From Liopterus haemorrhoidalis (lineage: Eukaryota; Arthropoda; Insecta; Coleoptera; Dytiscidae), in NCBI GenBank assembly GCA_963971575.1, contig OZ020622.1, forward strand, positions 11,446,279 through 11,510,278: a stretch of DNA of 64,000 nucleotides, in the 5' to 3' direction. The position numbers and the translations under genes were made by a program. Under the pieces are notes generated by a model that saw nothing but the letters and a program-made list of their open reading frames with translations, was not told where the DNA came from and searched no databases. Of the stretch, positions 21,504-31,944 are shown in pieces; the stretch's first letter is position 1; each line of letters begins with the position of its first letter.

Positions 21504-21597
21504 TTTTTTATTTAAACAATACTATATTTAACTGGGTATCTATCTTCCCTAAATGTGCGCTATTTAGCCATACAAAAGAAAAATTTATATGATAATT

Positions 21598-21957
21598 AAA
21601 AAATCAGCTGTGGCCACCACAGGACCGATCACCATCACAAAGTACTTGTTTAATTTATGCTGCTTTATCAAAAAGTGTCTGAAATAAAAGTTGTTAGTTA
21701 TTGCTTTCATAGCAACTTTTGTTAAATAATTTATTTCGAAATATATCTTTGTTGTGAAATATTCACAAAAATCTTAAAACCGACACGAGTAAACTCTCAT
21801 GTCTAGTTAACCGATTTTTGCCAAAAGTTGATCAACTCGTGCCATTGATGTCAAAAGCTTAAATTTGAAGTTTCATAAAAATCCTTTTAGCTGAATTTGT
21901 TCTGCACGTGTACACGGACCGACAGACAGACCGACCGACAGACAGACAGACATTAAT
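21598..21957 (+). repeat. family 2 microsatellite element, copy b
   Basis: Order of landmarks: CAGCTGTGGCCACCACAGGA, AAGTACTTG, GCAACTTTTGTTAAATAAT, CCGACACGAGTAAACT, TCCTTTTAGCTGAATTTG, then a CAGA/CCGA microsatellite (21920-21951). Related copies: 24472-24895, 30087-30716 (minus) and part of 56633-57140. The microsatellite runs straight into family 1 copy B. Confidence 0.7.
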
Positions 21958-22380
21958 TAAACATAATCTGATCAAAAATTATTATTGTACTATTCCGGTT
22001 GTACAATACTTAGAATTTTTTTCAGATTTTTAGTTTAAACCATCTGGGCTACAGGTGTGGGACAAAAAATTTTTTTTTGACAATTTTGGCAAAAATCGCA
22101 TCAAAATAATTTATTTTGCAAAAATAAAATTTTGATCGTTAATCCACGTACTAAGGGCTTTCATTTGTTTTGAATAAGCACATATTTGTTTATATTTTTA
22201 GGGGGATATGTTTTTTAGATGTTTTAGTATTTCTCCTATGTGTGGGTCAAAGAGTTGTATAAGCATGCCAAATCTCAACTCTCTAAGTTTAGCCGTTTGG
22301 CTACAATTTTTACCGCAGAGACAGACAGACAGATAGACAGACGACAAAATGACGATATAAGAGTTTTTGGTCATACCTAC
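21958..22380 (+). repeat. CAGA element, family 1, copy B (truncated)
   Basis: Starts within the body (ACATAATCTGATCAAAAAT) and ends at CATACCTAC without the terminal repeat. It has six tetranucleotide units, the shortest tract of the four. Its minus frame from the terminal ATG (22374) to the conserved stop is still open although one base is missing before the microsatellite, because the unit number compensates. Confidence 0.75.
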
Positions 22381-22543
22381 TGTGGCGGCGTTTGGTCCAA
22401 TAATTTTTATCATTGTTTGTTTGGACACAGACACAGCCACCTTATGCCTTGCCTCCGCCATAGACAGCAAGCTATGGCTTCATTGTTTTTCAAGTTGTCA
22501 AAATTTTACATGGCTCAATAAAATATATTTTAACAGTTTAAAT

Positions 22544-22691
22544 GCCGTCCGGCGTAGCGTAGTGGTAACACATGTGCTCTGCGTTGCGAAGGTCTCGGGT
22601 TCGAATCCCGTTCAGGCATGGAAATTTTCTCAAATAAAAATTGTCCTGGCTAATTGCCACAACAGCAAAGGCCATTAAAATTTAAAAAAAA
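22544..22691 (+). mobile_element. tRNA-derived SINE with 12-bp target duplication
   Basis: A tRNA-like head has box A TAGCGTAGTGG (22555-22565) and a canonical box B GGTTCGAATCC (22598-22608), 32 bp between boxes. A short unrelated body and an A-rich tail follow. AACAGTTTAAAT stands on both sides (22532-22543, 22692-22703), the signature of LINE-driven insertion. At 148 bp it appears complete. It would be transcribed by RNA polymerase III from the internal promoter. No second copy was noticed in the window. Confidence 0.88.
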
Positions 22692-22703
22692 AACAGTTTA
22701 AAT

Positions 22704-23351
22704 CTCTAACACTGGTTTACTTCATTTTAAAAAACTGCAGACAATATAATCCCACACTACAAAATCCTAAAAATGACAGTAATGACAATAGTTTTTGTGT
22801 TTTTTGTTGCTCGATTATCTCCAATATGCTTTATATTGCTGTCTTTCTCTTCCACGGCTTATACTGACTTTTTTTTGAAATACACTACCTATATGTATTT
22901 ACAGAAATTATGTTTCTCCACGACCATTATAGAATTTACCAATTCTAAAACCAATTTTGACTACAGAAAGTTAATATTCTAACACAAGAGTTGGAATGTT
23001 ATTCTAAAGCACTTATCTTCTTATGCATTTTGCGTGTATTTAATTCCATCACTTGTTACGGAATAACTATTCCATGCTTGTTGTCTTTTGTTTTTGTAGG
23101 GTTACATTAAGATATACGCAACGTTTACATTAAATAAATGCAACATAACTTCCTAACCTAAATTAGTGGCCGATGTGCGGCAAATTAAATTAAAATTAAA
23201 CAAATAATAAATAAAATAAATTAGTTTAATTAATTGATTAATTTGTTATGTTATATAAATTATTTGTTAAGATAAAATGTTTGTTAAAATAATTATTTGT
23301 TAATTTTTTTTTTCTTTCTGGTGGTCGTGGAGAAAGTAGGGTCTGTGACTC
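22704..23351. other. unassigned sequence
   Basis: No recognised domain. ACACAAGAGTTGGAATG (22983) and ACTTGTTACGGAATAACTATTCC (about 23052) resemble sequence around the hairpin at 23352-23448, so the two may belong to one degraded element. Confidence 0.4.
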
Positions 23352-23448
23352 GGTTGGAATGAGAAAATTCGATGCTCGTGGTTCCTCACGCTCGCCTGCG
23401 GCTCGCGCTCGGAATGTTCCACTCGCATCGAATTTTCTCATTCCAACC
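23352..23448. repeat. perfect 24-bp inverted repeat with GC-rich loop
   Basis: Arms 23352-23375 (starting GGTTGGAATGAG, ending TTCGATGC) and 23425-23448 are perfect inverted copies. The 49-bp loop is GC-rich (CTCACGCTCGCCTGCGGCTC) in an otherwise AT-rich area. It could be the core of a foldback MITE or a transcribed hairpin. Confidence 0.9.
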
Positions 23449-24194
23449 TTGTTACAGAATATACTATTCTGTGTTCAGTATGATATTTAGCTATAATCCA
23501 TATTTATTGATCATCTCTCGTATACAGATTTCATTGAAACAATGTGGTTAATGAATTCGGATAATCTTTAAAGTTCATTCGCCCCCGTTGGTTGAAGGAG
23601 AGTATATAGACATCATTAGCAATATTCTAGAAAATATCCTGGTACTTCAGTATTTAAAGTTAACCTAAACCCACATAGATAAGGTCTCCTGTATGAGAAT
23701 ATAATTTGATTAACATAAACAACAATTTAGGGTTATATTTACATGAAGTACATAAAGAAGACAAGACAGGACAAAACCAAGTTTAAAATACATGTTAAAG
23801 TGATTTTATCTAATCAGGTACTATATAAACATGAAGAGCAATTCCTCGTGCGTGTTTTATTCCTAAGAGTAAAGTAGATCGAATCGGTTATTCGAACGAT
23901 AAGAAGTGAAATTGCGTCCCTCAAACAAAGTTAACTTGGATCAACGAAGAATTAACTTCGAATTACGTTTTACGAAGAACTTTATCTCTTTTTTAAAAAA
24001 ATCATTAATTGAATTTCGTGGTGAAGTTTTAAAGAATTGCTATTGTGAATACAAAACAAAATGACATTACACCAAATGATAATTTGAATAATTCGAAATA
24101 AACAGAGTAATGGTAGATCTTTTGTCACAGTCTATTTAAAAATTCACAATGAATCAAAATATTATTTCACATTTGCGACAATCCTTATTTATAA
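23449..24194. other. unassigned AT-rich sequence
   Basis: No coding potential, terminal repeat or tandem structure recognised. Confidence 0.45.
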
Positions 24195-24400
24195 TTACCG
24201 GAAACAAAAAACATTTACAAACAAACTTATGTCCTTGAAACTATTAAAGTTTTATCACTCGACACTGTGACAGGATCATGTTGCCCTAGTGTTAACACGT
24301 TATACGTTGAATGACCTCAAAACAGATAAAGATGGAGGTGCCTAAAAAGAAATAACCTATAAACAAAATAATGGACGGTTTTATATATGAACAGACAAAC
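24195..24400 (+). repeat. direct repeat R, left copy
   Basis: Matches 25830-26074 in the same orientation: shared TCCTTGAAACTATTAAAGT, CACTCGACACTGT, AGTTGAATGACCTCAAAAC-type and AACGGTTTTATAT blocks. The pair flanks the family 2 copy and the second tandem array. It is not obviously an LTR, since no TG...CA ends were seen. Confidence 0.7.
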
Positions 24401-24471
24401 AGACAGACAAAAATTGACTTCTTTGGATATTGTCTTATTATCATCTGAAACGTGTACAAAATACGAGGTTG

Positions 24472-24895
24472 AATATACCACAGGACCGACCGCCATCACA
24501 AAGTACTTGTATAAAATACATTCTAACAGCAGAGTAGAAATTACTTGGAAACGTTACATATAAGTATGAAAAAATAGATATTTCGAAAAAAATTTCAATT
24601 TTTTTTCGTTTTATCAAAGAATGTCTCAAATAGAAGTTTTTAAATATTTCTTTTCTAGCAACTTTTGTTAAATAAATTTTTTCGAAATATTTTTCTGTTA
24701 AATATTCGCAAAAATCTTAGAACCGACACGAGTAAACTTCCATTTGTAGTCAACCGATTTTTACCAAAAATTGATCAATTGGCTACAAAATTGATCAATT
24801 GATCAATTGACATTCGGCTAAAAATCCTTTTAGCCGAATTTGCTCAGCACGTGTACCGACAGACAGACAGACAGACAGACCGACAGACATCATGC
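24472..24895 (+). repeat. family 2 microsatellite element, copy c
   Basis: Starts at the ACCACAGGACCGACCGCCATC terminus and keeps TGGAAACGTTACATATAA, AGCAACTTTTGTTAAATAA, ACCGACACGAGTAAACTT and TCCTTTTAGCCGAATTTG before a CAGA/CCGA tract (24858-24888). It contains small local repeats of TTGATCAATTG. Followed directly by the 172-180-bp array. Confidence 0.7.
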
Positions 24896-24939
24896 TAAAT
24901 ATAGTCAAAACGTAAATTATGGAAAAATTTTTCGAAAAT

Positions 24940-25800
24940 TTTTCGAAAATTGACTTGTTGTCAAGTCAATTAGGACCAGAATTTCAACCGCAGATCTTTA
25001 CTATATATCGTTTTTAAGATACATCCATGCGAAGATAAAAATTTCTATAAACCAGGCAATATTAAAATTTGTCATAATTTTAAAATACGCAAAACTAATA
25101 AGCCATCAAATTTTTTCTAGACTAAACAAACAACAATAAACTCGAAAATTCTAACCTCAGGTCGTTTTCTCTAACCGTTTTTCGAGTTGTGATTTTTTTT
25201 TTTAATTCACAAATTTCACAAATAATGTAAATTATACCATTATAAAAATTGTCATAATATCAAAACTCATTAAAAGATTAAAGTCTCAATTTTTTTCGAG
25301 ACTAAATAAACTACAGATAATCCAAAAATTTTAATCGCAGGTCGCTATCTCTAACCATTTTGAGTTGTGCTTTTTTATATTTCACAATTTTCACAAATGA
25401 TGTAAATTATGCCGTTATAAAATTGGTATAATCTCCAAATGCATTAAACGATTAAAGCCTCAATTTTTTTCTCGACTAAATGAACAACATATAATCCAAC
25501 AAAATTAATCGTAGATCGCTATCTCTAACTGTTTTTGAGTTGTGCTTTTTTAATTCACAATTTTCACAAATAATTTAAACTATACTATTTTAAAAAAATG
25601 TAAACTCAAAACGCATTAAACGACTAAAGCCCAAATTTTTTTCTAGACCAAATAAACTATGGAGGATCTTAAAATTTCAACCGGAGGTCGCTTTCTCTAT
25701 CCGTTTTTGAGTTTTGCTTTTTTTTAATTCACAATTTTCAATAAATTAATGGTAATATTTTGACAAGAGTATTGAATAGACTGCACTTTTTGCTAGACTA
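24940..25800 (+). repeat. 172-180-bp tandem array, about 4.7 units
   Basis: Units marked by CTAGACTAAA or variants start at 25117, 25297, 25471, 25643 and 25793 (periods 180, 174, 172, then 150). Each has AACCTCAGGTCG-like, TCTCTAACCGTTTTTGAG-like and TTCACAATTTTCACAAAT-like blocks. Units are well diverged, so the array is old. The first ~80 bp of the unit is related to the 146/150-bp satellite at 16581-18600. Confidence 0.85.
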
Positions 25801-25829
25801 TAGTTCAGCAACCATCCTTTAATTTGTTA

Positions 25830-26074
25830 AGTTACCGGAAATGAAAACACGTTTCCGTGGACAAACTTATATCCTTGAAACTATTAAAGTGTTAACCACT
25901 CGACACTGTCACAGGACCATGTTTCCTTAGTGTACAGGTTATAAGTTGAATGACCTCAAAACAAATAAAGATGTAGGTCTTGTGTCAATGAGGCTAAATA
26001 TCAACCCGATTTATGGTGCCCAAAAAGAGAGATCCTATAAATAGAATAATAAACGGTTTTATATCTGAATTTTT
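25830..26074 (+). repeat. direct repeat R, right copy
   Basis: Counterpart of 24195-24400, 1.63 kb away. It contains a ~30-bp stretch (about 25985-26015) missing from the left copy. Moderate divergence implies the duplication is not recent. Confidence 0.7.
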
Positions 26075-27339
26075 TTCTTGTTAAAATATGTCGAGTGCAG
26101 AATTTCGTTTCTTTTATTCCTCCACTTTTGTTTTACGATTCTTTGACATCGTTAGGATAAGTATCTAAACAAGTGCAGTGGTTATGTGCAGAAATAATCT
26201 CATAAGAGCCTTTTGTGTCCCGGGAAATGGACATGGCGTAGCTTAAGACCGGCGCTAACCACATCGTTTTGAAAAACAGCTTTATTTACAGTGTTTGGAA
26301 GAATAAGCTTTCTTATATTCGGTTGATAGAATCTAATTTCGTTTTCTGTAACATAAAGAGATACAGAAGAAAAAATCTAACGTAAACTTGGCTCGTTTAA
26401 CGTAAATCTCAAATCAAGCAGAGTGGGCAAATTGCAATCAAACTAATGATTGATGATTGAGATTAAAAATTTAATTTCAAGACTTGATTAATGAGTAAGG
26501 TACATCACTCATAATGCAGTTATTCACACTGGTAACTAAATTAAATATTTACTCATTATTATGATTAAATTTTTAGTTATGATTGAAACTAAATTCAGGA
26601 TTGAGATTTGATTTTTTCACGAGTTTTCTAATAGACAAAAGGCCTTATGAAACTTTTTTCACTATTTTTTCTACTTTGCCATTTATTCTTTAATTTGATA
26701 AATTTATATTAATATCAAACAGTATCATTTTATGCAATATTTGTTATATGTTGGTATCACTGATTTGTTGTTTTGAAATGTGCTGTCAGCTGTCAGTACC
26801 CCACCATATTGTCAAAAGAGGCATACGACGTAGAATATAACTTATTTGGGGACTTAAGTTCATTGAACACCACTATAATATTGGGGGGAGGGGAAGTTAC
26901 CCAATGTACCAAAAAAGGAAAAGAAGGGACGTCCTCCTGGCTTTGAAGGATCTACAACCCAATTTCAGAAGGAATTTCCGCAAGAGAGATAGTTAAAAAA
27001 AACGAATCATAAATATGAGTTGGGAGGGGGGGGTTACACACTGCAAAATATGTGGACTCTTGAATTGGAGAGGGGTTTTATAAAGGGGGATAGAAAACAC
27101 GTTAAAAATCTCAAATTCTGAAGCTCTGAGGCGCTAGAGGCAAAAAACTAAAACTTTTCAGTCTTTTCAAGAAAAACTTTCCAAAAAAATTTAACAAAAA
27201 ATCAAAAATCCACGAATATATTAGGTTAACTTGACAGCATCAGAATTTGACATTTCATTCAGTGTTACCAACCTCCAATAACTAAAATTCGGGTGTTGAA
27301 ATGGACCTTCTTATAGCACTCAAATGAACGCAAAGTAGA

Positions 27340-27540
27340 AAAAAATTGTTTATCGAATTTTATATCTCATCTTAAAAAACGACACGGAAACGATGCATTT
27401 ATTGCATTAAAAAAAAACATTGATTCTAAAGGTAGACAAACAGTTATTTCTCAAAAATCAAGAACTATTAGAGCCGGAACATTGTTACAACAAAAATTTG
27501 AAGAAGACATTACCAAATATGTTATTCCTCTAAGGTCGGT
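27340..27540 (+). pseudogene. open segment with a zinc-finger-like half motif
   Basis: The plus frame reads LSNFISHLKKRHGND, then FIALKKNIDSK, TIRAGTLLQQKFEEDITKY, ending at the nested MITE. SNF-x2-HL-x3-H resembles the second half of a BED-type finger, common at hAT transposase N-termini, but the expected C-x2-C is not adjacent. The finger reading is a guess. After removal of the MITE the frame continues for about 30 codons. Confidence 0.35.
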
Positions 27541-27542
27541 AG

Positions 27543-27765
27543 CAGTGGCGCACCCAGGAATTTTTGTTGGGGGGGTGCCCGGAAGATAAAATTATTTAAA
27601 TTATGTAAATATAAAATGATGACCTAAAAAAAAAAGGTCCTGACTTCTAAAATACAAGTGACGACCTAAAAAAAAAGCTCCTCATCTCTATTTTTAAAAT
27701 TTTCTAGTGTGTTTGTGTCTTTTTATTTTCATTTCCATCCTTCTTAGGGGGGGGGGGGGACACTG
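27543..27765. mobile_element. hAT-type MITE nested in the 1.66-kb element
   Basis: Starts CAGTGGCGCACCCAGG and ends in a G tract followed by ACACTG. Flanking 8-mers GTCGGTAG and GTCAGCAG match at 6 of 8 positions. The interior has two units of the shared module in the GACCTAAAAA variant (27624-27700). Its presence inside another hAT element dates it as the later insertion. Confidence 0.7.
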
Positions 27766-28082
27766 GTCAGCAGAGTGGCAAAATGTAATGATCTTTCGAA
27801 AGCTACAAGAAGACCGAAAATTATTGAGAATTTGGGTATAAGGATATTATATATGTATGTAATATATAAATTTATTCAAGCGATTCAAATTTTTCTGACA
27901 AAATATCACAATATGATTGAAAACTAATGATTTGACACTAATGATTATCATTTAGTTAAGGATTTATGATTACATCCATTATTGATTGAATAAAGAATGA
28001 TTAATTTAGTTTGATTACATTTTCATTCAAATTTTTAGTTGACTGAAAGTTTAGTTAAATAACGCCCAACTCTGAAATCAAG

Positions 28083-28618
28083 GCCTCGGAAATAGGCTAT
28101 TTGTATTCTTATTTCTCTAATGAACAAATATTTTTGATTAAAAAAATATCACGGAATCTAAAATTTTCTAAATTCTTGGCCTAACAAAGATGCTCCCATT
28201 TTTCAACATTTAGTCCTTAAGTCCTGAGATAAATAACCATTCTTTATCCTTTGGCTATTTCATTCAAATAGCTTTCTTAAGCTACTGATCCTTAAACTAC
28301 GTGTGATGGGAATAAAATGGGATTAAAAAGAAATCGCCTTCTTGATTGAGAATTAATGAGGAAACGTTGCCATTTCGTTCGATTGGTTAGAAAACTTTAC
28401 TTTAAGAGTGGTTTTTAAACTTTTTTCCGTATAAATCTAGGTGAGATAATTTTTTTCCGTATTTTATTTCGGCAGTATTAAGATTGTTTCAACAGTATAT
28501 TGAGACTCATAAGTATTGATAACTCTTGCTCAAATTCAGATGAAAGTAGAAATAAGGCAGCGGAAATGGAATTTTTGGGGGCAGTGTAAGGATGAACCAG
28601 ACTTGATTATATCCGTAA
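28083..28618. other. unassigned sequence
   Basis: Nothing recognised except that it ends with TAA, the likely target of the MITE that follows. Confidence 0.4.
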
Positions 28619-29085
28619 TACCCTTTTCACACTAGATCTTTAAGATCGGATGTTAAAGTGAATGTATCTTTAAACGCTAATGTGAAACCGTATGGCCTCG
28701 TCTAAATACAAGCGATGTTTAAGACAGAGATCTGCGTCTTAAACTTCGTCCGCATTGCCAACTAAATTTATATTATAAAAAAAATACTCCTTGAATTTGT
28801 GCTGTCAACATTTTATATTATGATAAAAAAGAATACTGTATTATATCGACGTTATAAGAAGTTTATACTTATTGTTATAATAAAATTATTTATTTTAATA
28901 ATGTGTTTAATAAAATACAGAGCTACAATAATTGAGATAAAATGTATCGACTTACATGTTAATACAGGTGTAATATATTCTTTATTGTAGTGTCTTTATT
29001 GTAGAATGAAATGAAATATCTATATTTGTTTATAATAATTCAAAATGTGTGTCTGCGCAGACAGTTCAAAACTGGTAATTTCTCT
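28619..29085 (+). mobile_element. TACCCTTTTCAC MITE, right end missing
   Basis: Preceded by TAA and starting TACCCTTTTCACACTAGATC, it is nearly identical for ~460 bp to the complete element at 50841-51439. It stops at about 29085, where the other copy continues for another ~150 bp, and mariner-derived sequence begins. The open frame at 28799-28990 is AT-rich and present in both copies only because they are so similar; I do not regard it as a gene. Confidence 0.8.
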
Positions 29086-29521
29086 AATAACTGGTCTCAT
29101 TCTCTTCTCCTCGCGTGAAAGTTTAGTTACAATGGAGCGGTGGACCCATGAGCACCGGGTGTTCGTCGTCGAGACGTTTTTTAGAAATAATGACTCGGGA
29201 AGAGTTTATCTCGACAAACCAAGAAATTTGGATCAACTTAAGGAGAACATACGGCGAGAAATTAGTGAGATCCCACGCCAAACATTGGAGAGAGTCATGA
29301 CGAACTATTGCCAGAGACTGGTACACTGTAGAGATATTGGTGGTCAACATTTGAGCGACATAATTTTTGCTTCATGATGTTTTTTTTTCTAATTTTATGA
29401 TACTGCGTGTAAATTTCCACTCTTCCTCTTTACAATAAAAAAAATATATGAAAACATTTCAAAAACTTATTTATTTATCCCATTCACAAAACCGTCAGGC
29501 TTCACTGGCGGACCCTGTATT
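29086..29521 (+). pseudogene. mariner deletion derivative with a fused 81-aa frame
   Basis: The ATG at 29132 opens 81 codons: MERWTHEHRVFVVETFFRNN (start of the transposase, helix-turn-helix region) joined directly to GRVYLDKPRNLDQLKENI and the C-terminus ...CQRLVHCRDIGGQHLSD. About 200 or more residues, including all catalytic Asp motifs, are deleted in frame. The C-terminal half matches 7733-8407. The 3' end TGGCGGACCCTGTA at 29508-29521 looks like a terminal repeat next to TA. The left terminal repeat is not visible. Confidence 0.75.
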
Positions 29522-29814
29522 ATATACCTTGGCTTATGGTCATAAGTTTTGAGAAATCTTGATTAATGCCAGATAAAAGAAAAATTCAAGTAGGAAAAAT
29601 GATTTTTGTAAGGCTGTGATAGTATATACCAAATTTGATCAAATTTCTAATGAAGATAAAAGACGGACCTGCAGAATTTCCAAGCAGGCATTGCTATATA
29701 ATCCAAGAGTGGGAGACCGAGGAAGACCAAGGAAAAGATACCGGAACAGGCTGTACATCCCATTCCTTGAGCGATGAACATAATGAACTCTTGGTTTCTT
29801 CCTTGACTTTTGGT
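29522..29814. other. unassigned, possible LINE trace
   Basis: On the plus strand RVGDRGRPRKRYRNR (about 29705-29752) resembles the GRPRKRW motif near the C-terminus of RTE-type LINEs. It is too short to call. Confidence 0.3.
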
Positions 29815-29990
29815 ACTTAATATGCTAAACCTTTTATACTTGTCCTACTGAGTTTTTGACGTCTAGGACAGGGATCTTCATTGAGACTTGTTTGAGTGTT
29901 ATTTTCTGCGGCTTCATCTGCTCGTTCGTTGTCAAGAATACCACAGTGTAACGGAATCCAATAAATTACTAGGTCTTCACCTGCTTTGAT
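29815..29990 (-). pseudogene. LINE RNase H fragment
   Basis: The minus frame reads DLVIYWIPLHCGILDNERAD then EAAENNTQTSL. W(I/V)P.HCGI..NE.AD.AA is the C-terminal RNase H signature of Jockey/I/R1-group LINEs. The fragment is about 58 codons, without stops but cut at both ends. Confidence 0.65.
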
Positions 29991-30086
29991 GATATTTTAT
30001 ATATTTTGTCAAATGATTTCAAGCCCCTTCAATAGACACCTCTTTTTACCGACCGCCAACATATATAAGAGAGGTATTGTGATCAT

Positions 30087-30224
30087 ACCGATTTTGATAT
30101 TTCGAGATTTCGATGAATCTCCACGAATTGAGGTACCTACATAAAGTTTTCACTATTTTTGGCATGATGTCTGTCGGTCTGTCGGTCTGTCGGTCTGTCG
30201 GTCTGTCGGTCTGTCGGTCTGTCG

Positions 30225-30258
<34 letters not shown>

Positions 30259-30716
30259 GTACACTTGCAGAGCAAATTCGGCTAAAAGGATTTTTATAAC
30301 ACTTCATATTTAAGCTTTTGACATTAATAACACGAGATGAGCAACTTTTGGTAAAAATAGGTTGACTAGAAATGGGAGTTTACTCGTTTCGATTTTAAGA
30401 TTTTTGCGAATATTTAACAACAGAAAAATATTCCAAAAAAATTATTTTAACAAAAGTTACTATAAAGGACCAGTAACTAACAACTTTTATTTGAGATATT
30501 TTTTGATAAAACGAAAAAATTTTGAAAAATTTTTCGAAATTTTTTCTAAATATCTATTTTTTCATAATTATATATAACGTTTCCATGCTCATGATACATA
30601 ATATCTCTGTTAGAAAATATTAGGCCGTTATTTTTACTCTGCTGCTAGAATGTATTTTATAAAAGTACTTTGTGATGGTGGTCGGTCCTGTGGTGGCCAC
30701 AGCTGATTTTTAAAAA
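30087..30716 (-). repeat. family 2 microsatellite element, copy d
   Basis: The most complete family 2 copy. Reading on the minus strand from 30716: CAGCTGTGGCCACCACAGG, AAGTACTTTTATAAAATAC, TGGAAACGTTATATATAAT, AACTTTTGTTAAAATAAT, GAAACGAGTAAACTCCC, TCCTTTTAGCCGAATTTG, then the microsatellite (30169-30257), which is a composite of GTCG/GTCT pairs followed by pure GTCT. Plus-strand frames read through the tract into YTCRANSAKRIF and a stop. Confidence 0.75.
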
Positions 30717-30784
30717 AATAGTTTATCACTTTCAATGCTCAGAATGCTCAGAGCAGAGAACCTGTCCTTGAGACATTGTGCTCC

Positions 30785-31247
30785 TTAATTCATTTTTAAT
30801 TCTTTTAAGTTTGAAAAAGACCTCTCTTCAAAGCAGTTAGTGACCATTAAACTAAGAAGTAGTCGTAGGATTGCCTGTAGGTTAGCTAAAGCCATCTGTA
30901 TTTTTTCTTTATGCATTATTTGGTAGAGGTCTGCATGAGACTGAGAGAATTCTTCTAAAGGGGTGGAATGTTTTTTTGACGGATTCCTCAATATCTCTTA
31001 GGCCCAATGAGATATCGACTTTTTGCTACCCATAAACATGTTCAAAATCGTATTTACCCTATAAAGGGAAAAACTAGATTTAGAGTGAATTATAAAACCC
31101 TTCGTATGGTCTGTGTTTCTTGAGTTATAGCATATTTTTTGTAATTTTTTTAGTACCAATGCATGTTTTTGAATATTGAGGCCCTCTGAACTTAGGAGGC
31201 CCTAGGCTTAAACCTACTTAGCCTATAGGGAAATTCGGCCCTGAATG
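30785..31247 (-). pseudogene. hAT transposase C-terminal remnant
   Basis: Minus frame 30991-30785: LANLQAILRLLLSLMVTNCF then ERSFSNLKELKMN, the hAT C-terminal dimerisation motif (LRILLTLPVTNC..ERSFSKLK). A CAGGGCCGAATTTCCC-type hAT end sits at about 31190-31247 upstream on the same strand and may be its 5' terminus. No matching opposite end was found. Catalytic regions are absent. Confidence 0.6.
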
Positions 31248-31944
31248 ATTTTACTCCAGAAAGAATCTAATATCTTTCTTAATGCTTGAATAATAATGAT
31301 AATAAAAAAAGGAAACTAACTAAATAACTAGAGAATTTCATGTTTAATCAAATTACTGAACACCTGTGCTATATTAGTTGTAGCTTTGAGTCTACCTTAG
31401 CGTCTTTAGGGATTATTTAGAAAACAATAATTTTTAAAAATGAAATTACGTTAGGAACGTTTTTAATTTATTAAATTTCTTTATGGTCCGAATGGTAATA
31501 AAAAGCACTGGACAGCATTGCCAAATTGTTCAGTGAGAGGGAATATATCATTCATTTTATAGCTAGAACATCCTTTATTTTCGCACTGTTTCTCGTATTA
31601 AAGCTACCATATATTGTGGTGACCTCAATTTGAAACTATGATACCACAGCCAGATATAGTATTATTTAAACCATAAATAAAATTCGATATATCTTTAAAT
31701 TTACAAAGACAAATTGTGCACTATAACATGTTCTCTTTTTGCCATTATGATGAATGAGAAGGTAACTTGAAACGAAAATAAAATTTGTTGCAAGAATTTT
31801 GACGAGGTAAATCTAAAACTATAGATAATGTGATGAAAATGTTTTGATTTCCCTCATGAGACGCCTATGGTGGAATTTCGTGGTCTCTAGATTATTCTCT
31901 TAAAAGTGATCGAAAATGATTTTTAATATGTAACTACAACTTGG
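31248..31944. other. unassigned sequence
   Basis: No domain or repeat recognised up to the mariner terminal repeat. Confidence 0.45.

Larger units (their letters stand above)
26419..28074. mobile_element. 1.66-kb hAT element, CAGAGTGGGC/GCCCAACTCTG
   Basis: Ends CAGAGTGGGC and GCCCAACTCTG are inverted and flanked by the exact 8-bp duplication AAATCAAG (26411-26418, 28075-28082). Both subterminal regions are rich in short GATTG/CAATC and TAGTTTGATTA-type motifs, as expected for hAT transposase binding. The interior holds a short open segment (27340-27540) and a nested MITE (27543-27765), but no identifiable RNase H-fold transposase, so it is probably non-autonomous or decayed. Confidence 0.75.

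Noticed and set aside
24195..26074. LTR retrotransposon with R as LTRs
   Set aside because: No TG/CA termini, primer-binding site, polypurine tract or gag-pol coding between the copies; the content is a satellite-like array.
28799..28990. 63-codon frame conserved in a second copy at 51019-51208
   Set aside because: The two MITE copies are nearly identical along their whole length, so frame conservation carries no information; composition is only AT-rich hydrophobic codons.
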